From the NCBI GenBank assembly GCA_001898705.1, contig MKUU01000036.1, forward strand, positions 1 through 46,267: a stretch of 46,267 nt of DNA, in the 5' to 3' direction. The notes under the pieces are model-generated. The model did no database searches and was not told the DNA's origin. It saw nothing but the letters and a program-made list of their open reading frames with translations. Positions 25,730 through 34,349 of this stretch are shown here, in pieces (the stretch's first letter is position 1; each line of letters starts with the position of its first letter). Source of the stretch: Caedibacter sp. 38-128. Its GTDB lineage: Bacteria > Pseudomonadota > Alphaproteobacteria > Caedimonadales > Caedimonadaceae. The position numbers and the translations under genes were made by a program.

Positions 25730-27634
25730 ATGGCTCTTAATATTGAAACTTTTAATAATCTGGTCGGTGGGCATAGTTTTTTTAAGGCTATAGGGCATCC
25801 GCTTGCTGCTGAAAAAACAGCTAATTTTCTCAAAAAACTTGGTGAATTCCATACGCTCTCTTTTTATGACCCCCTTGGATTTTTAGCGCCTTTTTCAGAA
25901 ATTTATCCATTAAACAATCTTAATACTCAAGATATCTATGTTCAGCGTTATGAAGATTTAGGACGCAAGATTATGGGAATATCGCCTAAATTAATCTCGT
26001 CTCTTCCTAAAGATATTCCGGCTCTTTGTATCATGGCATTTGATGCTGAGAAATATCTTGGTCAGATAAAACACTTAGTAAGTCCTGATACCCAAATTTT
26101 TCTATTAGATTTAATAAAATTACCAGAAGAGCTTTTAACAAATTCTCGCAATTATTTAGATCCTCTCAATTTTGCAACAAACTTTGCTTTTTTTAGGCAA
26201 GAGAACCAGGTTTCAACAAAACTCACGACAGTAAATTATTGGTCATCTTATAGTGGTAAAGCTGCGCATTTGTGGCTTAAATTGATTGATCATCAAGGAA
26301 AAACGCTCGCAACATGGACGCAGGATTTAGGAGCTGCTGAAAGTTCTGTTGTTCTTGATAGTCGTGAAATTCAAAAAAGATTTAGCCTTCCTGATTTTTG
26401 CGGTCAATTATTCTTGCATGTCATTGGTGCTGCAGGCCATGATATTATTAAATATGCGCTTGATATTGAAAATCCTGACGACGTTCTTTCCTGTACCCAT
26501 GATGCAAATGCTTGGCCAGCAGATTTTTATGCGGGGCTCCCAGCGCCTCGTGTGGATGAGAAAGTTCTTTTATGGGTGCAAAATAGCCACCCTTGTCCTA
26601 TTCCTCCTCATATGATTGGACTTAATCAGATGGGAGATTCAAAAATTCAAAGGTATCCTCATGAGATTCCACCTTTTGGTAGCGTTGCTTTAGATGTTGC
26701 CTCCTTGCTTCCTGACCTTCAGTGGCCTCAACAAATTGAAATTCAAGCGGGAAAGTACTTTGTGCGGCCGCGTTATGAAATTATTAAAGGCAATCGAAAG
26801 TGGATTGCCCATGCAAATGTTGAACGAACAGATCTTACATCTGATCCAGAGCTGCCAAAATTAAAAGAACATTTTGGGAAGGGATTTATGTTACCTGCCC
26901 CACTTTTGCCTCTTAGCAAATGGCGGACATATGTTCTTCCAACACCGATGTCGACGTGTCAGACTTATTTACCCCTTAAATTAGAGGTCTATAATCCATC
27001 AGGAGAGTTAATTTTTGAAAATTCATTAGGTCGTTTAAGACGCATGGATTCTCAATCTTTTGATATCCTAGATCTTTTAAAAGACGAGGGGATAGAATTT
27101 AAAGAAGAGTTTGGGCACGTAAATCTTCTTTATGATTTTGAGCAAGGCGAAGAAGCAGATGGGTGGTTACATGCTTTGTTTCGCTATGAGAATAAAGATC
27201 TTACTCATACGGCAGAAACGAGCTTTGGGGCCCATATGTTTAATACGGTTGCAACGTATAAAAATCAGCCCCAATCTTATCGAGGTCGCCCCCCTGGCCT
27301 TACGACGAAACTTTTTTTGCGTCTCGGCGTTCAATGCCATGATACACATTGCCATTTAATTTACCCTGCCTCTTTGCCTTGGCATGAAAAATCCTCAACT
27401 GAGCTTCAGCTTTATAATGCACAAGGAAAGAAAATCGCAAAGCATGCCATTCAAATACCCTGTAATGGTTCGCTTTATTGGCGTTATTCTGAGATTTTTT
27501 CAGAACAAGAACGTCAAAATGCTGGAGAAAATGCTTATATCATCATTCGTGATCTAACCTGTCGACTTTTTGGTTATCACGGTCTTTATGATGATAAGGG
27601 ACGTTTTAGCTTAGATCATATGTTTGGTTTTTAA
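25730..27634 (+). CDS. large conserved-looking protein of unknown function
   Basis: A 634-residue protein not assigned to any family. No signal peptide or membrane segment is visible, so it is probably cytoplasmic. The C-terminal half contains several Cys and His residues, for instance VQCHDTHCHLIYP near 545, and beta-rich stretches such as STELQLYNAQGKKIAKHAI. Residues 170-240 also look beta-sandwich-like (AAHLWLKLIDHQGKTLATW). It lies seven bases after the tlpA-like gene and 11 before trxB, so it is surely in the same operon. Its role is not known. Confidence 0.8.
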   Translation: MALNIETFNNLVGGHSFFKAIGHPLAAEKTANFLKKLGEFHTLSFYDPLGFLAPFSEIYPLNNLNTQDIYVQRYEDLGRKIMGISPKLISSLPKDIPALCIMAFDAEKYLGQIKHLVSPDTQIFLLDLIKLPEELLTNSRNYLDPLNFATNFAFFRQENQVSTKLTTVNYWSSYSGKAAHLWLKLIDHQGKTLATWTQDLGAAESSVVLDSREIQKRFSLPDFCGQLFLHVIGAAGHDIIKYALDIENPDDVLSCTHDANAWPADFYAGLPAPRVDEKVLLWVQNSHPCPIPPHMIGLNQMGDSKIQRYPHEIPPFGSVALDVASLLPDLQWPQQIEIQAGKYFVRPRYEIIKGNRKWIAHANVERTDLTSDPELPKLKEHFGKGFMLPAPLLPLSKWRTYVLPTPMSTCQTYLPLKLEVYNPSGELIFENSLGRLRRMDSQSFDILDLLKDEGIEFKEEFGHVNLLYDFEQGEEADGWLHALFRYENKDLTHTAETSFGAHMFNTVATYKNQPQSYRGRPPGLTTKLFLRLGVQCHDTHCHLIYPASLPWHEKSSTELQLYNAQGKKIAKHAIQIPCNGSLYWRYSEIFSEQERQNAGENAYIIIRDLTCRLFGYHGLYDDKGRFSLDHMFGF

Positions 27635-27645
27635 AGAGAAGAGTA

Positions 27646-28584
27646 ATGGCCGATTATCATACAAAAATGCTTATTATTGGATCAGGACCAGCTGGTTATA
27701 CAGCGGCTATTTATGCAGCACGCGGCAATTTGAGCCCGTTATTGGTTACAGGAATGCAGCCTGGAGGTCAGCTAACAATTACAACGGATGTTGAGAATTA
27801 TCCTGGATTTGCTGACGTGATTCAAGGACCTTGGTTGATGGAACAGATGCGAGCCCAAGCTGAACATGTCGGGACGAAGATCTTGTTTGATACAATTTAT
27901 GATATTGATACCTCGCAACGTCCGTTCGTTTGTTTAGGTGAGAGTGGTGATCGTTATATCGCGGAAACGATCGTTATTTCCACAGGAGCACAAGCAAAAT
28001 GGCTTGGTTTACCAAGTGAAGAAAAGTTTCGGGGATATGGCGTTTCGGGATGTGCAACGTGTGATGCATTTTTCTTCAAAAACCAAGAAGTTGTGGTTAT
28101 AGGCGGTGGCAATACAGCTGTTGAAGATGCTTTGTTTTTAACACAACATGCAAGCCAGATCACCCTGGTGCATCGACGCGATAGCTTACGCGCTGAAAAA
28201 ATCCTTCAAGATCGTCTTTTAAATAATCCTAAGGTTCGCGTTATTTGGAATCATACAGTTGAAGAAATTTTAGGTGAAGAAAATCCGAAAAGAGTAACTG
28301 GAATTTGTATTAAAGACATCCATAATGGGACGACACAAGTGTTAAAGGCCCAGGGCGTGTTCATTGCGATTGGTCATAAGCCAGCTACTGAAATTTTTGA
28401 AAATAAGGTTGAATTAGATGAGCACGGCTACATTAAATGCCGTCCAAACTCAACTTGGACAAGCATTCCGGGAATTTTTGCGGCAGGAGATGTTCAAGAT
28501 AGTGTTTATCGTCAAGCGGTAACTGCAGCTGGGCAAGGATGTATGGCGGCTCTTGATGCCCAACGTTTTCTAACAGAACAATAA
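27646..28584 (+). CDS. trxB: thioredoxin reductase
   Basis: An FAD enzyme that reduces thioredoxin with NADPH. The 312-residue protein has the FAD motif GSGPAGYTA (12-20), the redox-active Cys136-Ala-Thr-Cys139 in SGCATCD, the NADPH loop GGGNTAVEDA and the C-terminal FAD motif GIFAAGDVQD. The length is standard. AGAGAAG precedes the ATG. It lies in one transcription unit with the tlpA-like gene and the unknown protein, and is followed by valS after 22 bases. Confidence 0.95.
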   Translation: MADYHTKMLIIGSGPAGYTAAIYAARGNLSPLLVTGMQPGGQLTITTDVENYPGFADVIQGPWLMEQMRAQAEHVGTKILFDTIYDIDTSQRPFVCLGESGDRYIAETIVISTGAQAKWLGLPSEEKFRGYGVSGCATCDAFFFKNQEVVVIGGGNTAVEDALFLTQHASQITLVHRRDSLRAEKILQDRLLNNPKVRVIWNHTVEEILGEENPKRVTGICIKDIHNGTTQVLKAQGVFIAIGHKPATEIFENKVELDEHGYIKCRPNSTWTSIPGIFAAGDVQDSVYRQAVTAAGQGCMAALDAQRFLTEQ

Positions 28585-28606
28585 AAATAGTAAGCGAGAT
28601 CTAGGA

Positions 28607-31252
28607 ATGTTATCGAAAACTTACTCTCCTCAAGATATAGAAGAAAAGCATTATAAAGCTTGGGAGTCTGCTAAAGCATTTCAAAGTGGACAGAAAAAAG
28701 AATCACCCCCCTATGCTTTAATGATGCCACCCCCAAATGTGACGGGTAGCTTACATATGGGACATGCATTAACCTATACTTTGCAAGATATCCTTGTGCG
28801 TTATCATCGTATGCGCGGGTTCGATGTGTTGTATCAGCCTGGGATGGATCATGCAGGGATTGCCACTCAAACTGTTGTTGAGCGTCTTCTTGCAGAAGAA
28901 GGGCTCGAACGACGACAATTAGGCCGAGAAAAATTTCTTGAGCGTGCTTGGCAATGGAAAGAAAAATCAGGGGGAATGATTCTCAATCAACAACGTAAGC
29001 TTGGAATTTCTCCTGACTGGGAAAGAAGTCGGTTTACTTTTGATGAAGGTTTAAATTATACAGTCCGCAAAGTTTTCGTTGATTTATATAAAGAAAAATT
29101 AATTTATCGTGCTAAGCGATTAGTCAATTGGGATCCTAAACTTTTAACGGCTGTTTCGGATTTAGAAGTCAAGAATACGGAGGTCAAAGGACAGATTTGG
29201 CATATCCGTTACCCTTTGAAAGGGGAAGAAAATAAGTTTATTGTTGTTGCGACGACACGCCCTGAGACGCTTTTTGGCGATACTGCAGTCGCTGTACATC
29301 CTGAAGATGAACGTTATCACCACTTGAACGGAAAGAAGGTTATATTACCTTTAGTAGGACGCGAAATCCCTATTATTGCGGATGATTACTGTGATCCGGA
29401 AAAAGGAACGGGTGCCGTTAAAATAACGCCTGCACATGATTTTAATGATTTTGCCGTAGGTCAAAGACATCAGCTTGATATTATTAACATTTTAGATATC
29501 GAAGCGCAGCTTAATGAAAATGTACCCCTTGAATTTCAAGGTCTTGAGCGATTTGCCGCGCGTAAAAAAGTGATTGAAGTATTGGACGCGCAAGGACTAT
29601 TAGAAAAAGTTGAGGATGTACCCCAAAGCATTCCTTATGGGGAAAGGTCTGGGGTAATCCTTGAGCCTAGGTTGACAGATCAATGGTTTGCAGATGCGGC
29701 TGTTTTAGCAAAGCCCGCTTTAGAAGCAGTTCGATCAGGACGCACAAAAATTGTTCCTGAGCAATGGGCAGCTACTTATTATAACTGGCTTGAAAATATT
29801 CAGCCATGGTGCATTTCTCGTCAATTATGGTGGGGTCATCGCATTCCTGCTTGGTATGGTCCAGATGGCCAAGTTTTTGTCGCGATAGATGAGCAAGATG
29901 CTATTCAGCAAGCATATACTCATTATGGTAAAGATGTTGAATTATGCCAGGATGAAGACGTTTTAGATACATGGTTTTCTTCGGCCCTTTGGCCTTTTTC
30001 AACGTTAGGATGGCCTGAGAAGACTCCTGAACTTCAACGTTATTATCCGACCACAACTTTAGTTACAGGCCTTGATATCATTTTTTTCTGGGTTGCGAGA
30101 ATGATGATGATGGGGCTTAAATTTATGGGCGAAGTTCCTTTCCATACCATTTATCTTCATGCGCTTGTGCGAGATGCAGAAGGAAAAAAGATGTCGAAAT
30201 CTAAGGGAAATATCGTTGATCCTTTAGATTTGATGGAACAATATGGAACTGATGCTCTACGGTTTACAATGGCCGCACTTGCGGCACCAGGACGCGATGT
30301 AAAATTTTCAACGGCAACGATTGAAGGCTATCGTAATTTTGCTACAAAACTATGGAATGCCGCTCGTTTCTGTGAAATGAATGACTGTCGCTATGATCCA
30401 ACATTTAATTTTCAAAACGCTAAAAGCACGATCAATCAATGGATTATTAAAGAAGTCCATCTATTAACAAAACAGCTCAATGAAGCTTTAGAAGCTTATC
30501 GTTTTCATGAAGCGGCAAGTCTTCTTTATAAAACAATTTGGGGAAAATTTTGCGATTGGTATCTGGAGTTTGCGAAACCTTTATTAGCTTCAGATGATTT
30601 AGCTCTCAAGGATGAGACGCAAAAAGTATCAGCTTGGGTTTTAGTCCAATTTTGTCACCTTTTGCATCCGTTTATGCCGTTCATTAGTGAAGAACTATGG
30701 CAACAGCTTTCTGAAGGGAAACAGGGCCTTCTTATGACGCAGCCTTGGCCACAATTTACGGAAGAGGAAATTGAGGCACAAAAGGAAATTTCTTGGGTTA
30801 TTGAGTTAATAGAATCGCTTCGTGGAACGAGAGCGACTTTAAACGTTTCAGCCTCAGAAAAGCTTCACCTATGGGCACCTGAAGTGTCGGCTTTAACAGC
30901 TGAGCGTCTTAAAACACATAAACGACTTATCGAAAGATTAGCTCGTCTTGAAGCGATTCATATTGAGCCTCTCGCCATAACATCTGGAACCCTTCAGCTC
31001 GTGGTCGGAGATGACATTCTGTATCTTCCACTCGGGGATATTATTGACGTTGAGGCGGAAAAAAAGCGTTTAACGTCTAGTTTAACAGAAAATGAAAAAG
31101 AGTTGATCGCGCTTCAAACAAAATTAAATAATCCTGAATTTGTGCAAAAAGCTCCTGAAGAGATTATCGAAAAAAATCAAGCTCGACACACTGAATTACA
31201 GGCCACACAACAAAAAATTAATAAAGCTCTACAGCAATTAAGCGCATTTTAA
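28607..31252 (+). CDS. valS: valyl-tRNA synthetase
   Basis: Charges tRNA-Val. The 881-residue class I synthetase has HMGH (50-53, in NVTGSLHMGHAL) and KMSKS (528-532). The CP1 editing domain lies in between (TTRPETLFGDTAV), an anticodon-binding domain follows, and a C-terminal coiled coil starts around 815 (EAEKKRLTSSLTENEKEL). All parts expected for ValRS are present. TAGGA lies just before the ATG. A small inverted repeat at 31278-31298 (GTAAAA...TTTTAC) follows the gene but is too weak to call a terminator. Confidence 0.96.
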   Translation: MLSKTYSPQDIEEKHYKAWESAKAFQSGQKKESPPYALMMPPPNVTGSLHMGHALTYTLQDILVRYHRMRGFDVLYQPGMDHAGIATQTVVERLLAEEGLERRQLGREKFLERAWQWKEKSGGMILNQQRKLGISPDWERSRFTFDEGLNYTVRKVFVDLYKEKLIYRAKRLVNWDPKLLTAVSDLEVKNTEVKGQIWHIRYPLKGEENKFIVVATTRPETLFGDTAVAVHPEDERYHHLNGKKVILPLVGREIPIIADDYCDPEKGTGAVKITPAHDFNDFAVGQRHQLDIINILDIEAQLNENVPLEFQGLERFAARKKVIEVLDAQGLLEKVEDVPQSIPYGERSGVILEPRLTDQWFADAAVLAKPALEAVRSGRTKIVPEQWAATYYNWLENIQPWCISRQLWWGHRIPAWYGPDGQVFVAIDEQDAIQQAYTHYGKDVELCQDEDVLDTWFSSALWPFSTLGWPEKTPELQRYYPTTTLVTGLDIIFFWVARMMMMGLKFMGEVPFHTIYLHALVRDAEGKKMSKSKGNIVDPLDLMEQYGTDALRFTMAALAAPGRDVKFSTATIEGYRNFATKLWNAARFCEMNDCRYDPTFNFQNAKSTINQWIIKEVHLLTKQLNEALEAYRFHEAASLLYKTIWGKFCDWYLEFAKPLLASDDLALKDETQKVSAWVLVQFCHLLHPFMPFISEELWQQLSEGKQGLLMTQPWPQFTEEEIEAQKEISWVIELIESLRGTRATLNVSASEKLHLWAPEVSALTAERLKTHKRLIERLARLEAIHIEPLAITSGTLQLVVGDDILYLPLGDIIDVEAEKKRLTSSLTENEKELIALQTKLNNPEFVQKAPEEIIEKNQARHTELQATQQKINKALQQLSAF

Positions 31253-31361
31253 AGAGAGATCATCGACAACACCACTCGTAAAAGGGTAGGGGTTTTACTC
31301 AATGATAGACTTTTATAAGAAAGGTGTATATTACTTAATAGATTAATGTAGGAGTCTCAAG

Positions 31362-31529
31362 GTGTTCAAGTCCTTTTTAGTTCAAAAGTTAAAGCTAAAG
31401 AAAAGGCCTTGTGCGCAAGTTCTCACAACTCAAATTTGGCGATGGTGGTGGGTAAAATCCTTTTTACTTTCGTTAAGTTTAATTTTTACAGTTGGAGAGC
31501 ATCGATGTTACAAATTTTTAAATATCTAA
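31362..31529 (+). CDS. tryptophan-rich leader peptide ORF upstream of trpX-like gene
   Basis: A 55-codon ORF starting with GTG, with TAGGAG seven bases upstream. Residues 26-30 are Trp-Arg-Trp-Trp-Trp (codons at 31437-31451), a cluster of four tryptophan codons in five. The ORF ends at TAA 31527-31529, overlapping the first codons of the solute-binding-protein gene (ATG 31505) in another frame. Trp-codon runs in leader ORFs are the hallmark of tryptophan-responsive attenuation, as in rhizobial trpE leaders. Right after the run, GTAAAA (31452-31457) can pair with either of two downstream TTTTAC copies (31462-31467, 31484-31489). A GC-rich terminator was not found, so the mechanism is open. Confidence 0.6.
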   Translation: MFKSFLVQKLKLKKRPCAQVLTTQIWRWWWVKSFLLSLSLIFTVGEHRCYKFLNI

Positions 31530-32446
31530 TTTTAGGTTTATTTTTCACTCAAGCATTTGCTAAATCACCGCAAATTGCTATTACCCAAATTGTTGCACAC
31601 CCGTCTTTAGATCAGATTCGTCAAGGTATTTTAGATGAATTGATCGAGCAAGGACTCATACAGAGTGATTTAAGCGATATCGTTTATCAAAATGCCCAAG
31701 GAAATATAATAATTGCAGCTCAGATAGCTCAAAGATTTGCTGCTTTAAGTCCAAAGGTAATTGTTGCGATCGCAACCCCTTCTGCCCAAACAATGCTGAA
31801 AGCTGTAAAAGATACCTCAGTTCCAATTGTTTTTGGTGCTGTTACAGATCCTATAGATGCAGGCCTTGTTGCTCGCTTACAAGATCACAAAGGACGCATA
31901 ACAGGGACGATTGATTTACCTTTGCCGAAGGCCCAACTAGCGCTCGTCAAAAAAATTCTTCCAAATTTACGTAAGATTGGCCTTATTTATAATCCGTCTG
32001 AAAAGAATTCTCAAAAACAAGTTAAAGCGATTAAAGAGGTGGCGACAAATTTTGACATAGAAGTCGAAGAAGTATCAGCCTTTAAAACAGCGGATGTTGC
32101 TCAAGCAACGTCTTATCTTACAGATAAAGTAGAGGCTATTTTACTTCCAAATGATAATACGGCAATTTCAGCATTAGAGACGATCATCAAGATTGCAACA
32201 AAAGGAGGTATTCCTGTTTTTGCAAGTGATCCTGAATCCGTGAAAAGTGGGGCAGTTGCCGCTGTTGCGAATGATCAATATCAAGTTGGGCGAGAGACAG
32301 GCGTGATCGTTGCTCATATTCTTAAGGGGAAAAATGTGAAGGAAATAGATGTTCAAGTCGTTAAGGCAAGTAAGCCCTATTTTAATGAAAAAACCTTAAA
32401 GGATTTTGGCCTGAATACTCCTGAATCTAATAAAGAAAAAGATTAA
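31505..32446 (+). CDS. ABC transporter solute-binding protein, TrpX type (ABC_sub_bind)
   Basis: A 313-residue periplasmic binding protein of the COG2984/PF04392 family. A signal peptide (MLQIFKYLILGLFFTQAFA) is followed by two alpha/beta lobes. Landmarks are VIVAIATPSAQTMLKA, VPIVFGAVTDPIDAGLV, KIGLIYNPSEKNS and AILLPNDNTAISALE. Firmicute members (TrpX) are predicted tryptophan receptors, partly from T-box regulation. Tryptophan is the inferred ligand here, supported by the Trp-rich leader ORF. The ATG at 31505 has TTGGAGAG upstream; an in-frame ATG at 31409 would put 32 extra residues before the signal. Permease and ATPase genes are not adjacent. Confidence 0.85.
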   Translation: MLQIFKYLILGLFFTQAFAKSPQIAITQIVAHPSLDQIRQGILDELIEQGLIQSDLSDIVYQNAQGNIIIAAQIAQRFAALSPKVIVAIATPSAQTMLKAVKDTSVPIVFGAVTDPIDAGLVARLQDHKGRITGTIDLPLPKAQLALVKKILPNLRKIGLIYNPSEKNSQKQVKAIKEVATNFDIEVEEVSAFKTADVAQATSYLTDKVEAILLPNDNTAISALETIIKIATKGGIPVFASDPESVKSGAVAAVANDQYQVGRETGVIVAHILKGKNVKEIDVQVVKASKPYFNEKTLKDFGLNTPESNKEKD

Positions 32447-32469
32447 CATTCAAGCTTATATTGAGATTA

Positions 32470-32613
32470 TCACAAAATAATCCCAAATAACTTTAAAAAA
32501 TTCTGCTCGAATTCGCGTTTAAAAGGAATATAAGTTTCTTTCAATTGTCGATTATCATTATCGCCTCGAGGAATTTTGAACGAAACCTCTTGTGTATGTA
32601 TAAGTTTTTTCAT
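32470..32613 (-). CDS. small basic protein, 47 residues
   Basis: A short ORF reading MKKLIHTQEVSFKIPRGDND and ending FLKLFGIIL. It is preceded by an unusually strong ribosome-binding site, AAAGGAGGGAGTGAGTT-ATG, which is the main evidence that it is translated. It is polar and basic with no membrane segment or recognised domain. It lies alone between the trpX-like gene and the MFS gene, opposite to both. It could be a regulator, toxin-antitoxin partner or host-directed peptide; nothing in the sequence decides. Confidence 0.5.
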   Translation of the reverse strand: MKKLIHTQEVSFKIPRGDNDNRQLKETYIPFKREFEQNFLKLFGIIL

Positions 32614-33020
32614 AACTCACTCCCTCCTTTTATTGAATAATGAAAAATTTACCATAAGGCGCAATAATTTTTATGTATTTTATATAAAATTGCATAAATA
32701 CTTGACTTTAGGCTCTTAAATAATTTTTTGAATACTCATGTAAAGCCAAAAATTATTACCTTATATATTAACTTATTAATTTAAATATTATTTGACTTAG
32801 AAATATCTTCAAGGTGAATTTTCAAAAATTTTTCTCCTCTATTGGATTAATTTTGTTCAATTTGGCAATTTTTATTGATTTTTTGGCTTATTATTGCTTA
32901 AACAAATAGAAATTCTTTAAACTTGAATGCTTGGTAAGTTAGTTAACACTTGAAAAGTATAAAGAATTCCTTAATTGTAGAAACTCTTTTTTAAAAAGGC
33001 GTCAAAAAAATTAATAAAGA
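32614..33020. other. AT-rich intergenic region before MFS gene
   Basis: About 400 bases of very high A+T with long T and A runs. No further ORF with a good ribosome-binding site and no strong hairpin was noted. It should contain the promoter of the leftward 47-codon ORF and that of the MFS gene, but several AT-rich hexamers compete and none is singled out. Confidence 0.4.
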
Positions 33021-34340
33021 ATGGACTTCAAAACAATGAAACAGCCTAACTCCTCTCTCCGTGGTTTTTTTATGTGGTTCTGCGCAGCTATTTTTTATGG
33101 ATTTCAATTCATCTTGCGAGTCTCACCTAGTGTGATGGCACAAGACCTTATGTCTTCTTTGGCAATTGATGCTTGTACTTTAGGAACAATTGCCTCATTC
33201 TTTTATTGGGGCTATACGATAATGCAGATTCCTGCAGGTCTCTTGCTTGATGTTATTGGTCCTAAAAAACCTTTAATTTTGGCGTGCACGCTATGTTTTT
33301 TGGGTGCTCTTTTATTCGCAGGAGGGCAACATATCAGTTTACTATCTCTAGGGCGCTTTTTAATAGGTGTGGGCTCTGCTTTTGGTTTCTTAACCTGTAT
33401 TCGAATAGCATCAACATGGTTTTCAGCTGATAAACTTGCTATTTTTGTGGGGTTTACTCTTGCGATTGGAACGGCAGGGGGAACAAGCGGTGGCTTACCT
33501 TTAGCTCTGCTTATTCAAGCGACAGACTGGCAGACAACAATCTATATTTTAGCAGGTATAAGCCTTGTTTTAGCTATTATAATATGGCTTATGATCGCTG
33601 ATAAAGCTCCATCCGTTGAAAGTTTGAAGGAAAATGCTGGAACCAAGCCCACACTTTCTTTAGGGCATATCACGAACTCAATTCTTGAAATTGTACGAAA
33701 TCCTCAAACATGGTTTTTTGGAGCTTATGGATTTCTTATGTATATCCCTCTTTCTGGATTTGCTGATCTTTGGGGTGTCCCTTATTTGATGCAAGCATTT
33801 AATGTTGATCGTGCCGTGGCAGCCGGTGCTCTTTCAACCTTTTATGTAGGCGTTGGGATAGGAGGCCCCTTATGGTCATGGATTTTAACTTTTCTTAAAA
33901 GTTATCGACGCGCAATGATCGTTAGCGCTATTGTCACGTTTTTATTCTTAACAATAGTGATTTACACGCCTCACCTCCCTTTTAGTGCCGTGTACAGCTT
34001 ATTTTTTATCGCAGGTGCTGCGTCCTCAGGTCAATTTCTTGCTTTTGCAAGCGTTACGGATCTTAATTCTCGAGATCGTGCGGCGACAGCTTCAGGCGTG
34101 CACAATATGTTGTGTATGTTTAGTGGTATCTTAATGCAACCTGTCATCGGTGCGGTTTTAGATCTTGTTTGGAGCGGAGAGAGAATTGCAGGAAGTCCTT
34201 ATTATAGTCTTACCGATTATCACTTGGCGCTTGCAATTGTTCCGTTAAGTCTTATTTTGGCGGGTTTATGCGTTCTTTTTATTCGAGAAACATATCCAGC
34301 CCCTTCTGTAAAGAATGAGCTTCTTACTCAAGAAGGATAA
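33021..34340 (+). CDS. MFS transporter
   Basis: A 439-residue major facilitator carrier with 12 predicted membrane helices. Family landmarks are RVSPSVMAQDLM after helix 1, the loop 2-3 motif GLLLDVIGPKKPLILA, and GRFLIGVGSAFGFLTC. The C-half has GVGIGGPLWSWILTFLKSYRRA and a final helix near AIVPLSLILAGLCVLFI. Related carriers are numerous in intracellular gammaproteobacteria and alphaproteobacteria, with varied substrates; the substrate is not predictable. Start could be ATG 33021 or 33036. It converges with the terC-like gene, leaving nine bases. Confidence 0.88.
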   Translation: MDFKTMKQPNSSLRGFFMWFCAAIFYGFQFILRVSPSVMAQDLMSSLAIDACTLGTIASFFYWGYTIMQIPAGLLLDVIGPKKPLILACTLCFLGALLFAGGQHISLLSLGRFLIGVGSAFGFLTCIRIASTWFSADKLAIFVGFTLAIGTAGGTSGGLPLALLIQATDWQTTIYILAGISLVLAIIIWLMIADKAPSVESLKENAGTKPTLSLGHITNSILEIVRNPQTWFFGAYGFLMYIPLSGFADLWGVPYLMQAFNVDRAVAAGALSTFYVGVGIGGPLWSWILTFLKSYRRAMIVSAIVTFLFLTIVIYTPHLPFSAVYSLFFIAGAASSGQFLAFASVTDLNSRDRAATASGVHNMLCMFSGILMQPVIGAVLDLVWSGERIAGSPYYSLTDYHLALAIVPLSLILAGLCVLFIRETYPAPSVKNELLTQEG

Positions 34341-34349
34341 GACGAAGGT

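Noticed and set aside
31278-31298. Terminator after valS
   Set aside because: The stem GTAAAA/TTTTAC has six pairs, mostly A-T, and no T-run follows.
31409-31504. 32-residue N-terminal extension of the TrpX-like protein
   Set aside because: It would precede a normal signal peptide and lacks a ribosome-binding site; the start at 31505 has TTGGAGAG.
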